Shown piece after piece: positions 6,421-13,693 of a stretch of DNA of 13,739 nt. Under the pieces are notes generated by a model. The model did not search any database and was not told the DNA's origin. It was given only the letters and a program-made list of their open reading frames with translations. The first letter of the stretch is position 1, and every line of letters starts with the position of its first letter. The position numbers were made by a program, and so were the translations under genes. Origin of the DNA: an uncultured Acidaminococcus sp. (lineage in GTDB: Bacteria > Bacillota > Negativicutes > Acidaminococcales > Acidaminococcaceae); NCBI GenBank assembly GCA_905213155.1, contig CAJMHI010000049.1, positions 1-13,739 of the forward strand, read 5' to 3'.

Positions 6421-6447
6421 TTAGCACTCTACTATTGACAGTGCTAA
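6421..6447 (+). promoter_or_regulatory. CIRCE element (HrcA operator)
   Basis: TTAGCACTC (6421-6429), nine bases, then CAGTGCTAA (6439-6447). This matches the CIRCE consensus TTAGCACTC-N9-GAGTGCTAA at 17 of 18 positions. It overlaps the -35 box of the hsp20 promoter, where bound HrcA would block RNA polymerase under non-stress conditions. Confidence 0.92.
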
Positions 6448-6463
6448 TAAAACGTGCTATGAT
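6435..6463 (+). promoter_or_regulatory. hsp20 promoter
   Basis: TTGACA (6435-6440), a 17-base spacer and TATGAT (6458-6463), with TG one base upstream of the -10 (extended -10). The predicted RNA start near 6470 leaves a leader of about 115 bases before the hsp20 start codon. Confidence 0.85.
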
Positions 6464-6506
6464 ACATACAGAACAAAGGAAAGGATAAGAAAGGAGTCCT
6501 AGCGGG

Positions 6507-6521
6507 ATGACTTTCTGGTAA
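6507..6521 (+). other. Four-codon minicistron in the hsp20 leader
   Basis: ATG ACT TTC TGG TAA, ten bases after AAAGGAG (6490-6496). It is close to the minimum size for an open frame and could be chance; it is listed because its ribosome binding site is good and it lies in an otherwise unexplained leader. Confidence 0.2.
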
Positions 6522-6583
6522 GGCTTTCCTAAGGTTCTAAAAGCACTGACCTTCAAGGCCAAGAGTGAATGGAGGAATGGCTT

Positions 6584-7027
6584 ATGTATCTGCCACGTGT
6601 ATTACATGATGATGTCTTTGATGATATGATGGATCGTTTTGATGACCTTTTTGCTGGACATGGTTCTTTGTTTGGAAAACATGGAAGAAATATGATGAAA
6701 ACCGATGTGAAGGACGCGGGAGACCGGTATGTGATGGATATTGACCTGCCTGGGTTTAGCAAGGATGAAATCCATGCACAGCTCCAGAATGGATACCTGA
6801 CCATCAGTGCCAGCAAAGAACAGAAACAGGATGAAAAGGACGAAGAAGGCCGTTATATCCGGAGAGAACGGAATTTTGGGCAATGCGAACGGAGCTTTTA
6901 TGTGGGCAGTGAGATTACGGAAGCCGATGTAAAAGCCAAATATGAAAACGGTATTTTGGAATTGGAGATTCCTAAGAAGGATGCTCCGAAGGTAGAAGAC
7001 AAGAAATTTATCGCTATCGAAGGATAA
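6584..7027 (+). CDS. Hsp20/alpha-crystallin family small heat-shock protein
   Basis: A 147-residue cytoplasmic holdase chaperone that binds unfolding proteins without ATP and forms large oligomers. A short N-terminal arm precedes the alpha-crystallin domain (about 38-130), which holds DLPGFSKDEI (54-63), GYLTISASKE (70-79) and the conserved ENGILELEIPK (121-131). The C-terminal tail carries an IxI-type motif (I143-A-I145) used in oligomer contacts. I chose ATG 6584 rather than the in-frame ATG 6569, because GGAGGAA (6571-6577) lies between them at ideal spacing and would otherwise be inside the gene. It is monocistronic. It is controlled by a CIRCE operator overlapping the promoter, so HrcA repression is expected, and a strong terminator follows. 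Family certain; binding partners not visible. Confidence 0.95.
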   Translation: MYLPRVLHDDVFDDMMDRFDDLFAGHGSLFGKHGRNMMKTDVKDAGDRYVMDIDLPGFSKDEIHAQLQNGYLTISASKEQKQDEKDEEGRYIRRERNFGQCERSFYVGSEITEADVKAKYENGILELEIPKKDAPKVEDKKFIAIEG

Positions 7028-7033
7028 CGGAAG

Positions 7034-7062
7034 GGAGGAAGCCCAGGGAAAAGGGTTCCTCC
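7034..7062 (+). repeat. Inverted repeat upstream of the hsp20 terminator
   Basis: GGAGGAA (7034-7040) and TTCCTCC (7056-7062) form a perfect 7-bp stem, which can extend inward through CCC/GGG past one bulged base. It lies between the hsp20 stop and the terminator, and may protect the mRNA 3' end. It has no T run of its own. Confidence 0.45.
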
Positions 7063-7064
7063 AA

Positions 7065-7119
7065 TAGACAAAAGTCCCGCTGCATTACAATGCAGCGGGA
7101 CTTTTGTCTACATTTTTTT
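7065..7119 (+). terminator. hsp20 terminator with a 22-bp perfect stem
   Basis: The arms 7065-7086 and 7089-7110 are exact reverse complements over 22 bases with only two bases between them. A run of seven T (7113-7119) follows. This is clearly a plus-strand intrinsic terminator, longer than usual. Confidence 0.92.
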
Positions 7120-7120
7120 C

Positions 7121-7149
7121 TTGACATGTAGGAGTTTACACCATAAACT
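7121..7149 (+). promoter_or_regulatory. Promoter of the ECF operon with an embedded palindrome
   Basis: TTGACA (7121-7126) is followed after 17 bases by TAAACT (7144-7149, four of six matches). The palindrome GTTTA-CACCA-TAAAC (7134-7148) covers the spacer and most of the -10. A further inverted half-site GTAAAC lies at 7166-7171. This looks like a repressor operator; the regulator is unknown. The leader is too short (about 45 bases) for a T-box or TRAP-type control. Confidence 0.5.
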
Positions 7150-7203
7150 ATATGCATACTATCTTGTAAACCCCATTGATTTTCTGTACAAAGGAGCTTG
7201 AAA

Positions 7204-7773
7204 ATGGAAAAGACGATTCCGCAGCTTATCCCGGTAGAAGGCGCAAAGGATACACACCGTTGGGTAGCCATGACCGCATTATTATTGGCGATCGGCGTCA
7301 TTCTTCATACGGTAAGCCCTAACGTGGGCGGAGTAACGCCCAACTGGACCATCGCCATGTATTCTATCGTGATCTGCCTGATCAGGCCGGGACTGCTCCG
7401 GGCTGTGGGCATCGGTTTTGTGGCGGGCATCACGCTGATTCCTTCCTCTAAAAGCGCTTTTCCTTTGGGAAATATTGCCAGTGAATTGTGCGGTGCTACG
7501 ACGGCCTATCTGGCAGTACAATTATTTGCAGCAATACACCTGGACAATTTGAAAATTCGTCCTTTTGTTGTGGGATTTTTCTCCACTTCTGTCAGCGGCG
7601 GCGTCTTTACTTTTATTTTGAAACTGGTGCTGGGACTTCCGCTTACCGTGTGGCTCCATGTGATGCTGCCGGTAGTTTTGGTGGTAGGTGTTTTAAACGG
7701 AGCTGTGACACAGGCGTTATATGCCCCGGTACGAAAAGTATTTTATGCCACGGAGGGAAAGCACCATGCGTGA
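7204..7773 (+). CDS. ECF transporter S-component, TrpP-like (predicted tryptophan)
   Basis: A 189-residue integral membrane protein with about five or six hydrophobic segments, from AMTALLLAIGVILHT near the N-terminus to a last segment near LPVVLVVGVLNGA. The pattern ALLLAIGVILHTVSP, then a PNW turn, then PLGNIASELCGATTA and a long GLPLTVW segment resembles the TrpP (YhaG) tryptophan transporter family as I remember it. As the S-component it would bind the substrate and topple in the membrane when driven by the ATPase module. I chose ATG 7204, seven bases after AAGGAG (7191-7196); an upstream TTG at 7198 is too close to that site. The gene overlaps the following ATPase gene by 8 bases. Because a complete module is encoded downstream, this is a dedicated (group I-like) arrangement. 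Substrate is a similarity-based guess. Confidence 0.7.
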   Translation: MEKTIPQLIPVEGAKDTHRWVAMTALLLAIGVILHTVSPNVGGVTPNWTIAMYSIVICLIRPGLLRAVGIGFVAGITLIPSSKSAFPLGNIASELCGATTAYLAVQLFAAIHLDNLKIRPFVVGFFSTSVSGGVFTFILKLVLGLPLTVWLHVMLPVVLVVGVLNGAVTQALYAPVRKVFYATEGKHHA

Positions 7774-8629
7774 AGCTGCTATTGAGGTAAAAGATTTTTA
7801 TTACGCCTATCCCCAAAGTGATCTGGTGCTGCAAAATATCAATTTGTCCATTGCCAAAGGAAGTTTTACAGCCATAGCCGGGCCCAGCGGCGCAGGGAAA
7901 ACCACGTTATGCCGGGCCATGACGGGTATCGTACCCTATTATTATGGGGGACGGTACTACGGCAGTGTCCATGTGCTGGGCGCCGATATCCAAGGCAAAA
8001 AGATTTCTGAGATCGCTATGCAGGTAGGCATCATGCTGGACGATTATGAAAGCCAGATGGTATCTCTCACAGCAGGAGAGGAAATTGCCTTTGGGCTTTT
8101 AAACCATGGCTTTTCTCCTGAAGAAGTTGACAGACGAGTGAGTGAGGCATTAAATGATGTGGGACTTCCTGGCCGGGAGAACTATCATCTGGATGAATTG
8201 TCCGGGGGACAGCGGCAGCGGTTGTTGCTTGCGTCCGTACTCGCCAGCCGTCCGGAAATTTTAATCCTGGATGAACCGGTTTCTGCCCTGGATCCGGATG
8301 GGGCCCGCAGTCTCTATGCCCTGGTAGATCGTATCCACACCCGGCACCATATGACGGTGGTGGCGGTGGAGCATGATTTAAATTACCTGTTACCCTACAT
8401 GACGGATCTCGTTTTGCTGCGGCAGGGAGAAGCTGCCGTGGCAGCTCCCTTTGAACAGGCGGCCAATGCGGCCTATGATCTGGAAGGGCTGCGGGAAAAC
8501 CTGCCAGAATTGTGGCAGGTGAAGCTGGGCCTGGAACGAAAATTTCACGTTGAACTGGGAGCCTGGCGCAACGAAATGGAAGCGGAAGCAGAACTAAAGG
8601 AAAAATTCCGGGGTGTCAGCCATGATTGA
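7766..8629 (+). CDS. ECF transporter ATPase, first copy (EcfA-type)
   Basis: A 287-residue cytoplasmic ABC ATPase. Walker A GPSGAGKTT (39-47), signature LSGGQRQR (145-152), Walker B ILILDE (165-170), D-loop SALD and switch His203 are all intact. The Q-loop is not: where ECF ATPases normally read VFQDPESQ, this one reads MLDDYESQ (90-97), so Asp92 replaces the glutamine that contacts magnesium and couples to the membrane domain. The C-terminal 70 residues are an extra domain typical of the group. The start is ATG 7766, eight bases after GGAGGG (7752-7757), overlapping the S-component stop by eight bases; an upstream ATG in the same frame lies inside the S-component and has no such site. It would pair with the next gene product as a heterodimer. 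Confidence 0.88.
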   Translation: MREAAIEVKDFYYAYPQSDLVLQNINLSIAKGSFTAIAGPSGAGKTTLCRAMTGIVPYYYGGRYYGSVHVLGADIQGKKISEIAMQVGIMLDDYESQMVSLTAGEEIAFGLLNHGFSPEEVDRRVSEALNDVGLPGRENYHLDELSGGQRQRLLLASVLASRPEILILDEPVSALDPDGARSLYALVDRIHTRHHMTVVAVEHDLNYLLPYMTDLVLLRQGEAAVAAPFEQAANAAYDLEGLRENLPELWQVKLGLERKFHVELGAWRNEMEAEAELKEKFRGVSHD

Positions 8630-9476
8630 AGCAAAAAATGTAAACTTTGCCTACCGGCGGGGAGTGCCCGTACTGAATGATATTACCTGTACCGTGCAGG
8701 ATGGAGAGGCCGTGTCTCTTTTGGGGCATAATGGCAGCGGCAAAACCACGCTGTCCCGACTTTTTATGGCTCTTGACCATCCCCGTAGCGGCCAAGTGCG
8801 GGTGGATGGTGTGGATATAGCCAATTTTGAGCCGGCGGATTTGGCAGATAAAGTCGGCTATGTTTTCCAAAATCCGGATCTCCAGCTTTTAGGAGATACG
8901 GTCTATGAAGAAGTGGCCTATGGATTGGAAAATCGGAAAATTCCCAAAGCCGCCTTGGATACCCAGGTGCGGGAAGCTGTGGAAGCTATGGGGTTGACGC
9001 CGTATCTGGATAAATATCCCCGGAGTCTTTCTTTTGGTCAAAAGCGGCGGTTGGGCGTTGCGGCGGCCTTGGCACTGCAGCCCCGGACTCTCATCCTGGA
9101 TGAGATCACAAACGGCCAGGACGAGCAGGAAAAACTGGATATGATGCGCTATCTCAGCAGTCTCCAGCAGGAAAAGCATATGACGCTGATTCTCATTACC
9201 CACGACATGGAAATCGCACGGAAATATACGAACCATGCCCTTGTCCTCCATGATGGATCTTTGGTATATGATGGAAAAACCCAGGATTTATTTGATGGAA
9301 AGCGTCCAATTGGAGAATGGGGCTTGCAGCAGCCGGTACTATCCCGGTTAAATGCTCTGTTTGGGGTGCGGGCAGAAAGTCCGGAAGGACTGTGCGCCCT
9401 ATTGCAGTGCAAAATCCCTGAAGCAGATCCTTCTGCTTTTATGGGCGATAACCAGGAAGGAGGGGAACGGACATGA
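8622..9476 (+). CDS. ECF transporter ATPase, second copy (EcfA-type)
   Basis: A 284-residue ABC ATPase. Walker A GHNGSGKTT (35-43), canonical Q-loop VFQNPDLQ (81-88, Gln83), signature LSFGQKRR (136-143), Walker B LILDE (157-161) and switch His194 are present. The D-loop is unusual (ITNGQDEQ, where SGLD is common). With its partner it would form the motor of the ECF complex. ATG 8622 overlaps the upstream stop as ATGATTGA, the same 8-base overlap as at the previous junction, so I prefer it over the in-frame GTG at 8613. The C-terminal part beyond about residue 230 is a regulatory extension. The gene ends in an ATGA overlap with the EcfT gene, so all four genes are translationally coupled. Confidence 0.9.
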   Translation: MIEAKNVNFAYRRGVPVLNDITCTVQDGEAVSLLGHNGSGKTTLSRLFMALDHPRSGQVRVDGVDIANFEPADLADKVGYVFQNPDLQLLGDTVYEEVAYGLENRKIPKAALDTQVREAVEAMGLTPYLDKYPRSLSFGQKRRLGVAAALALQPRTLILDEITNGQDEQEKLDMMRYLSSLQQEKHMTLILITHDMEIARKYTNHALVLHDGSLVYDGKTQDLFDGKRPIGEWGLQQPVLSRLNALFGVRAESPEGLCALLQCKIPEADPSAFMGDNQEGGERT

Positions 9477-10150
9477 CATTGACTGCATTTACCAAACTGG
9501 TGCTGGTGCTTGCTGTAACGGCCTGGGTTTTTCTCCTGCCCGTATCTGCGGTAGCCTTTATCCTGGTTTTGGAACTGGTTATTCTGCTGTCGATCAAACG
9601 GGACCGTATGACCATGGCGGCTATTGGAACACTGACAGTATTTACTGGAATGATGGTAATTTTACAAATGCTGTTTAGTTCGGCTCTGTATGTGGCTCTT
9701 ACAGGCGGTTTGCGGATGTTCGTCATGACGACGGCCTTCTTGTGTCTGCTTGCTTCCACTCGTATCCAGGATATTGCCCAGGCACTGGTGGAAAAGTTTC
9801 ATATGCCCTATGAGTATGCGTTTATGCTCACTACGGCATTGCGGTTTGTACCGGATTTTCTGGCCGATTCTGCCGTGACGCTGGATGCCCAGTCCTGCCG
9901 GGGTTATTCCAACCGGGGCAATGTTTTTAAGCGGTTATATGCGTATCTGGCCGTGGTGAAACCGTTAGTGATGCGGGCGGTTGCCAAATCCGATACTTTG
10001 GCCCTTTCCATGGAGTTAAAAGGATTTGGCCCCAATACCTATAAAAATCGGCGGCCCCAGCGCCTTCATATCTGGGACTATCTAACCTTATTTTTGGTGC
10101 TTGTGCTCAGCACCTACCCGTTCTGGGTGAGATTCCTGGTGTGGAGTTAA
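9473..10150 (+). CDS. ECF transporter transmembrane component (EcfT-type)
   Basis: A 225-residue membrane protein that couples the ATPase pair to the S-component. Hydrophobic segments lie at about 6-40, 48-69, 74-95 and 203-223. The cytoplasmic coupling-helix motifs are present but altered: AQSCRGY (139-145) where ARG is usual, and SMELKGFG (179-186) where the second Ala-Arg-Gly is usual, so Lys183 replaces Arg. These helices sit in ATPase grooves near the Q-loop, which is also altered in the first ATPase. The start ATG 9473 overlaps the upstream stop as ATGA and follows AGGAAGGAGGGG (9454-9465). No clear terminator follows: GATTTTA/TAAAATC (10157-10183) makes a weak stem without a T run. Confidence 0.88.
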   Translation: MTLTAFTKLVLVLAVTAWVFLLPVSAVAFILVLELVILLSIKRDRMTMAAIGTLTVFTGMMVILQMLFSSALYVALTGGLRMFVMTTAFLCLLASTRIQDIAQALVEKFHMPYEYAFMLTTALRFVPDFLADSAVTLDAQSCRGYSNRGNVFKRLYAYLAVVKPLVMRAVAKSDTLALSMELKGFGPNTYKNRRPQRLHIWDYLTLFLVLVLSTYPFWVRFLVWS

Positions 10151-10156
10151 TCTTAC

Positions 10157-10183
10157 GATTTTAGTACCGTAGCCTGTAAAATC
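10157..10183 (+). repeat. Weak inverted repeat between the ECF operon and tex
   Basis: GATTTTA (10157-10163) and TAAAATC (10177-10183) are perfect 7-base arms around a 13-base loop. It is too AT-rich and lacks a T run, so it is a doubtful terminator; it could instead be a regulator site for tex. No convincing tex promoter is visible in this 73-base gap, so tex may be partly transcribed with the ECF genes. Confidence 0.3.
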
Positions 10184-10223
10184 ATTCGACTATCTTTTAT
10201 CAACGTAACAAAAGGAGTACGCT

Positions 10224-12401
10224 ATGCTACCAACAGATATACCCGCTTTGATTGCCCAGGAATTGCACGTCCACACCTCCCAGGTGGAGAAAACCGTAGT
10301 ACTGTTAGATGAAGGCAATACCGTGCCTTTTATTGCCCGCTACCGGAAAGAAGTTACAGGTTCCCTGCTGGATGAACAGATCCGGACTGTGGAAGAGCGA
10401 CTGGGGCAGCTGCGGAATTTGGTCAAACGCCAGGAAGAAATCCTGAAAAGCATTGCCGATCAGGGAAAACTGACGCCCACCTTGCAGCAGCAGATAGAAA
10501 ACGCAAAGAAAATTACGGAACTGGAAGATCTATATCTGCCCTATAAACAAAAGCGGCGGACCCGGGCCCAGGCAGCCCGGGAAAAAGGCCTGGAACCGCT
10601 GGCTACCGCCATGCTGGCGCAAGAAGAGCAGGAAGGTACAGCAGAAGAAGCGGCTAAAGCCTTTGTAAAGCCGGAGCAGGGCGTAGAGACTACAGTAGAG
10701 GCACTTTCTGGTGCCAGGGATATCCTGGCAGAAATGGTAGCGGAACAAGCCGCACTTCGCCAGGAGCTGCGGAAAAATCTCTGGTATTCCGGGGCGCTCT
10801 CTACGGAACTGATTCCGGAAGCAGAGGGCGCTGAAACTTACCAGATGTACGCAAATTACAGGGAGCCCATCCGCACGCTACCCAGCCACCGGATTTTGGC
10901 GATCAATCGGGGAGAGAAAACGGGTTGCCTGAAAGTCCGCGTGGTTTGGGATGAAACTATGGCCATGGATTTTCTGGAGCGGCGTTTTGTGAAGAGACCC
11001 AACATTTTCACACAGGAGGTAAAAGCAGCCCTAGCAGACAGCTTTAAGCGGCTGCTCTTTCCCGCTTTGGAGCGGGATGTAAGAAACCAGCTGACAGAGC
11101 AGGCAGAAGCCCAGGCCATTCAGATTTTTGCTGCTAATTTAAAGCAGCTCCTATTGCAAGCCCCCTTGGCAGGGCATACGGTCATGGGACTGGACCCTGG
11201 CTACCGCACCGGGTGTAAAGTGGCGGTAGTGGATGCCACAGGGAGAGTCTTGGACTACGGCGTCATCCAGGTGACGCAAAGCGAGGAGCAAAAAAAGAAG
11301 GGAGAGCAGCTTGTGCTTTCCCTTATCAAAAAACATCATGTAACACTGCTCTCCATCGGCAATGGAACGGCCAGCTATGAAACCGAGCAATTTGCAGCGG
11401 AACTGATCCAAAAACATCATCTCACCGGATTGCACTATATCATTACCAATGAAGCGGGCGCTTCAGTATATTCTGCTTCTAAACTGGCCCGGGAAGAACT
11501 GCCGGAGTATGACGTCACCATTCGGGGCGCAGTATCCATGGCCCGCCGCGTGCAGGATCCTTTAGCGGAACTGGTTAAAATTGATCCGCAGGCCATCGGT
11601 GTGGGGCAGTACCAGCATGACGTGAACCAAAAAGCCCTTGCCGGGTCGCTGGACGGCGTGGTGGAAGCTGCCGTAAATCACGTGGGCGTGGATCTCAATA
11701 CGGCAAGCTCCGCTCTTTTATCCCATGTGGCCGGTGTAAGTAATGCCATGGCAAAAAATATTGTAACCTGGCGGGATAGTAACGGACGCTTTACCAATCG
11801 GCGGCAACTGCTGGAAGTGCCACGGCTGGGGCCGGCTGCATTTACCCAGTGTGCAGGCTTTATGCGGATTCAAGGGGGGCAATCTCCCTTGGATGCTACG
11901 CCGGTGCATCCGGAATCCTATGCTCTTGCAGAAAAAATACTGGATAAGCTGGGATTTTCCCTGGAAGACCTGCGGGATAAGGCAAAACTTGCCCAACTGG
12001 CTGCCCGGAGGAAAAACGTCGAGGAAAAACAATTGGCAACAGAGCTTAATGCGGGGCTTCCCACCGTGCATGATATTTTGGACGCTTTGACAAGCCCGGG
12101 AAGAGATCCCCGGGCAGATCTGCCGGCACCCCTTACCCGGCAGCATATTGTTAAGTTGTCAGAGATTAAAATTGGCAGTATTATGCGGGGGACGGTGCGG
12201 AATATCACGGATTTTGGAGCCTTTGTGGATATCGGCATCAAAACGGCGGGGCTGCTCCATATTTCCCAGCTGGGACGGCGGGTCAAACATCCCTTGGACG
12301 TGCTTAGCGTGGGGGATGTATTGAACGTAAAAATCCTGAGCGTAGATGAAAAACGGGGCCGTATTGGCCTGACACTGCAGGGCGTGGCGCAGGAATCGTA
12401 A
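10224..12401 (+). CDS. tex: Tex family RNA-binding transcription accessory protein
   Basis: A 725-residue cytoplasmic protein, the usual Tex length. Domains in order: N-terminal helical Tex domain (about 1-190), with FIARYRKEVTGSLLDEQIR near 36-54; central region; YqgF-like RNase H-fold domain, opening with MGLDPGYRTGCKVAVVD (about 321-337); helix-hairpin-helix pair (about 492-560), with HVAGVSNAMAKNIV and LLEVPRLGPAAF; and a C-terminal S1 RNA-binding domain (about 651-718), with GTVRNITDFGAFVDIG. The protein binds nucleic acid and is a relative of eukaryotic Spt6. It is linked to transcription and, in some pathogens, toxin expression. The start is ATG 10224, after AAAGGAG (10210-10216). It ends only 8 bases from the convergent pepT stop, without an intrinsic terminator between them. 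Confidence 0.96.
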   Translation: MLPTDIPALIAQELHVHTSQVEKTVVLLDEGNTVPFIARYRKEVTGSLLDEQIRTVEERLGQLRNLVKRQEEILKSIADQGKLTPTLQQQIENAKKITELEDLYLPYKQKRRTRAQAAREKGLEPLATAMLAQEEQEGTAEEAAKAFVKPEQGVETTVEALSGARDILAEMVAEQAALRQELRKNLWYSGALSTELIPEAEGAETYQMYANYREPIRTLPSHRILAINRGEKTGCLKVRVVWDETMAMDFLERRFVKRPNIFTQEVKAALADSFKRLLFPALERDVRNQLTEQAEAQAIQIFAANLKQLLLQAPLAGHTVMGLDPGYRTGCKVAVVDATGRVLDYGVIQVTQSEEQKKKGEQLVLSLIKKHHVTLLSIGNGTASYETEQFAAELIQKHHLTGLHYIITNEAGASVYSASKLAREELPEYDVTIRGAVSMARRVQDPLAELVKIDPQAIGVGQYQHDVNQKALAGSLDGVVEAAVNHVGVDLNTASSALLSHVAGVSNAMAKNIVTWRDSNGRFTNRRQLLEVPRLGPAAFTQCAGFMRIQGGQSPLDATPVHPESYALAEKILDKLGFSLEDLRDKAKLAQLAARRKNVEEKQLATELNAGLPTVHDILDALTSPGRDPRADLPAPLTRQHIVKLSEIKIGSIMRGTVRNITDFGAFVDIGIKTAGLLHISQLGRRVKHPLDVLSVGDVLNVKILSVDEKRGRIGLTLQGVAQES

Positions 12402-12409
12402 ATAATTCT

Positions 12410-13678
12410 TTAGCGCTTTTGCCTGCTTTCGTAGACCAATTGTACCAGCTTCATGGTGACCTCATAGGATTTTTCCAAGGAGGGAACCGGGAGACATTCA
12501 TATTTAGAATGGAAATTGAGGCCGCCGGTGAAATAATTGGGCGTCAGAATTCCCTTGGTGGAGATAAAGGAACCGTCCGTTCCTCCTCGCATGGCCAGTG
12601 GTTTTGGCGTAATCTGCAGTGATTCCATAGCAGTAAAAAGCAAATCAATGGCCTTTTTGTTTTCCGGGGTGATGGCGTCAGCGATATTTCCATAGAGGTC
12701 TTCTATTTCGCAACGGACCCGGGCCCGGGGCTCCTGGGCTTTGAGTTTTTTTACGTTTGCCAGGACGGTTTGCTTTTTGGCTTCATATTTTTCTTTATCA
12801 TGGTCCCGGATGGCCAGTGTGACTTCTGCCCGGGAGGCGTTGGAACGAATGGTTTTCACCCAGATGTATCCTTCCCGGCCTTCCGTACATTCCGGCGTCT
12901 CCTTCCGGTCAAAGAAATTGACAAAATCCACGGCCAAAAGGGCGGGATTGACCAGATTGCCTTTGGCATTCATCGGGTGGGCGCTGACGCCCTGAATATC
13001 AATAGAGGCAGTGCCGGCGTTAAAGGTTTCATACACCAATTCCCCTACTTCACAGCTGTCGATGGTGTAGGCAAAATCCACCGGAAAGCGGGAAAAGTCC
13101 AGCGCTTTGGATCCTTTGAGCCCTACTTCTTCATCGGGCACGAAGGCCACATAAATATCGCCGTGGTAGATTTCCGGATGGGTGTACAGGGTGTGAAGCA
13201 TGGTCATCACATTGGCGATAGCGGCTTTATTGTCTGCTCCCAGTACGCTGGTCCCGTCGGTAAAGACGATATCTTCTCCGATGTGGGGCATAAGCTCCGG
13301 GTGCTCCGCTGCCTTCATGACGATGTGTTTCTGCGGGTTCAGCACTACGTCCCCACCAGGGTAGGCCTTGACAACATGGGGATGGATCATAGGACTTAAA
13401 TTTACATCGGCTGTGTCCAAATGGCAGCAGAAACCGATTTTAGGTACGGCCTCGTGGCAGTTTTCTGGGAGATTGGCTGGCAGATAGCCGGTCAGCACAC
13501 ACTGTTTACTGGTTTGTAAATCTTCCAGGTCCATCAGTTCCAGTTCTGCTTCCAGCTGCTGGGCCATGTGCCACTGGGCCGGTGAACTGGGGGGCATGCC
13601 GCCCCCGGCCATACTTTGGGACGGAATATTTACATAGCGAAGAAAACGGTCAAGTAATTCATTGGTAACAGCGGACAT
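12410..13678 (-). CDS. pepT: Peptidase T (tripeptide aminopeptidase), M20 family
   Basis: A 422-residue cytoplasmic dizinc metallopeptidase that removes the N-terminal residue from tripeptides. Ligand and catalytic motifs, numbered from ATG 13678: His86 and Asp88 in CHLDTAD; bridging Asp149 in GADNKAA; general base and ligand Glu183-Glu184 in PDEEVGLKG; Asp207 in TIDSCEVGEL; and His390 in NFHSKYE. A dimerisation lid domain sits between Asp207 and the C-terminal part. I prefer ATG 13678 (MSAVTNELLDRF) over a GTG at 13687 (adding three residues), though neither has a good ribosome binding site. The nearest A/G-rich run on this strand (about 13718-13726) is about 40 bases away, so the start could be leaderless. 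Convergent with tex. Fits a peptide- and amino-acid-using lifestyle. Confidence 0.95.
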   Translation of the reverse strand: MSAVTNELLDRFLRYVNIPSQSMAGGGMPPSSPAQWHMAQQLEAELELMDLEDLQTSKQCVLTGYLPANLPENCHEAVPKIGFCCHLDTADVNLSPMIHPHVVKAYPGGDVVLNPQKHIVMKAAEHPELMPHIGEDIVFTDGTSVLGADNKAAIANVMTMLHTLYTHPEIYHGDIYVAFVPDEEVGLKGSKALDFSRFPVDFAYTIDSCEVGELVYETFNAGTASIDIQGVSAHPMNAKGNLVNPALLAVDFVNFFDRKETPECTEGREGYIWVKTIRSNASRAEVTLAIRDHDKEKYEAKKQTVLANVKKLKAQEPRARVRCEIEDLYGNIADAITPENKKAIDLLFTAMESLQITPKPLAMRGGTDGSFISTKGILTPNYFTGGLNFHSKYECLPVPSLEKSYEVTMKLVQLVYESRQKR

Positions 13679-13681
13679 AAT

Positions 13682-13693
13682 ATACACTTGTAT
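13682..13693. promoter_or_regulatory. Palindrome at the pepT start region
   Basis: ATACA-CT-TGTAT (13682-13693) is a perfect 5+5 inverted repeat 4 bases upstream of the pepT ATG, covering the alternative GTG codon. It could be an operator or a hairpin affecting initiation. It is short, so chance is possible. Confidence 0.3.

Noticed and set aside
7127..7203. Possible T-box or riboswitch ahead of the ECF operon
   Set aside because: The leader after the promoter is only about 45 bases, with no specifier stem, no T-box sequence and no terminator after the start site.
10561..10580. CCCGGG-rich inverted repeat inside tex
   Set aside because: It is internal to the gene, in an Arg/Ala-rich codon stretch; no sign of a terminator or recombination site.
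12094..12115. GC-rich perfect hairpin GCCCGGG/CCCGGGC inside tex
   Set aside because: It lies within the coding region without a T run; codon content explains it.
12770..13399. Plus-strand 209-residue open frame opposite pepT
   Set aside because: The minus strand encodes a complete peptidase T with all metal ligands; the plus frame lacks a ribosome binding site and any motif.
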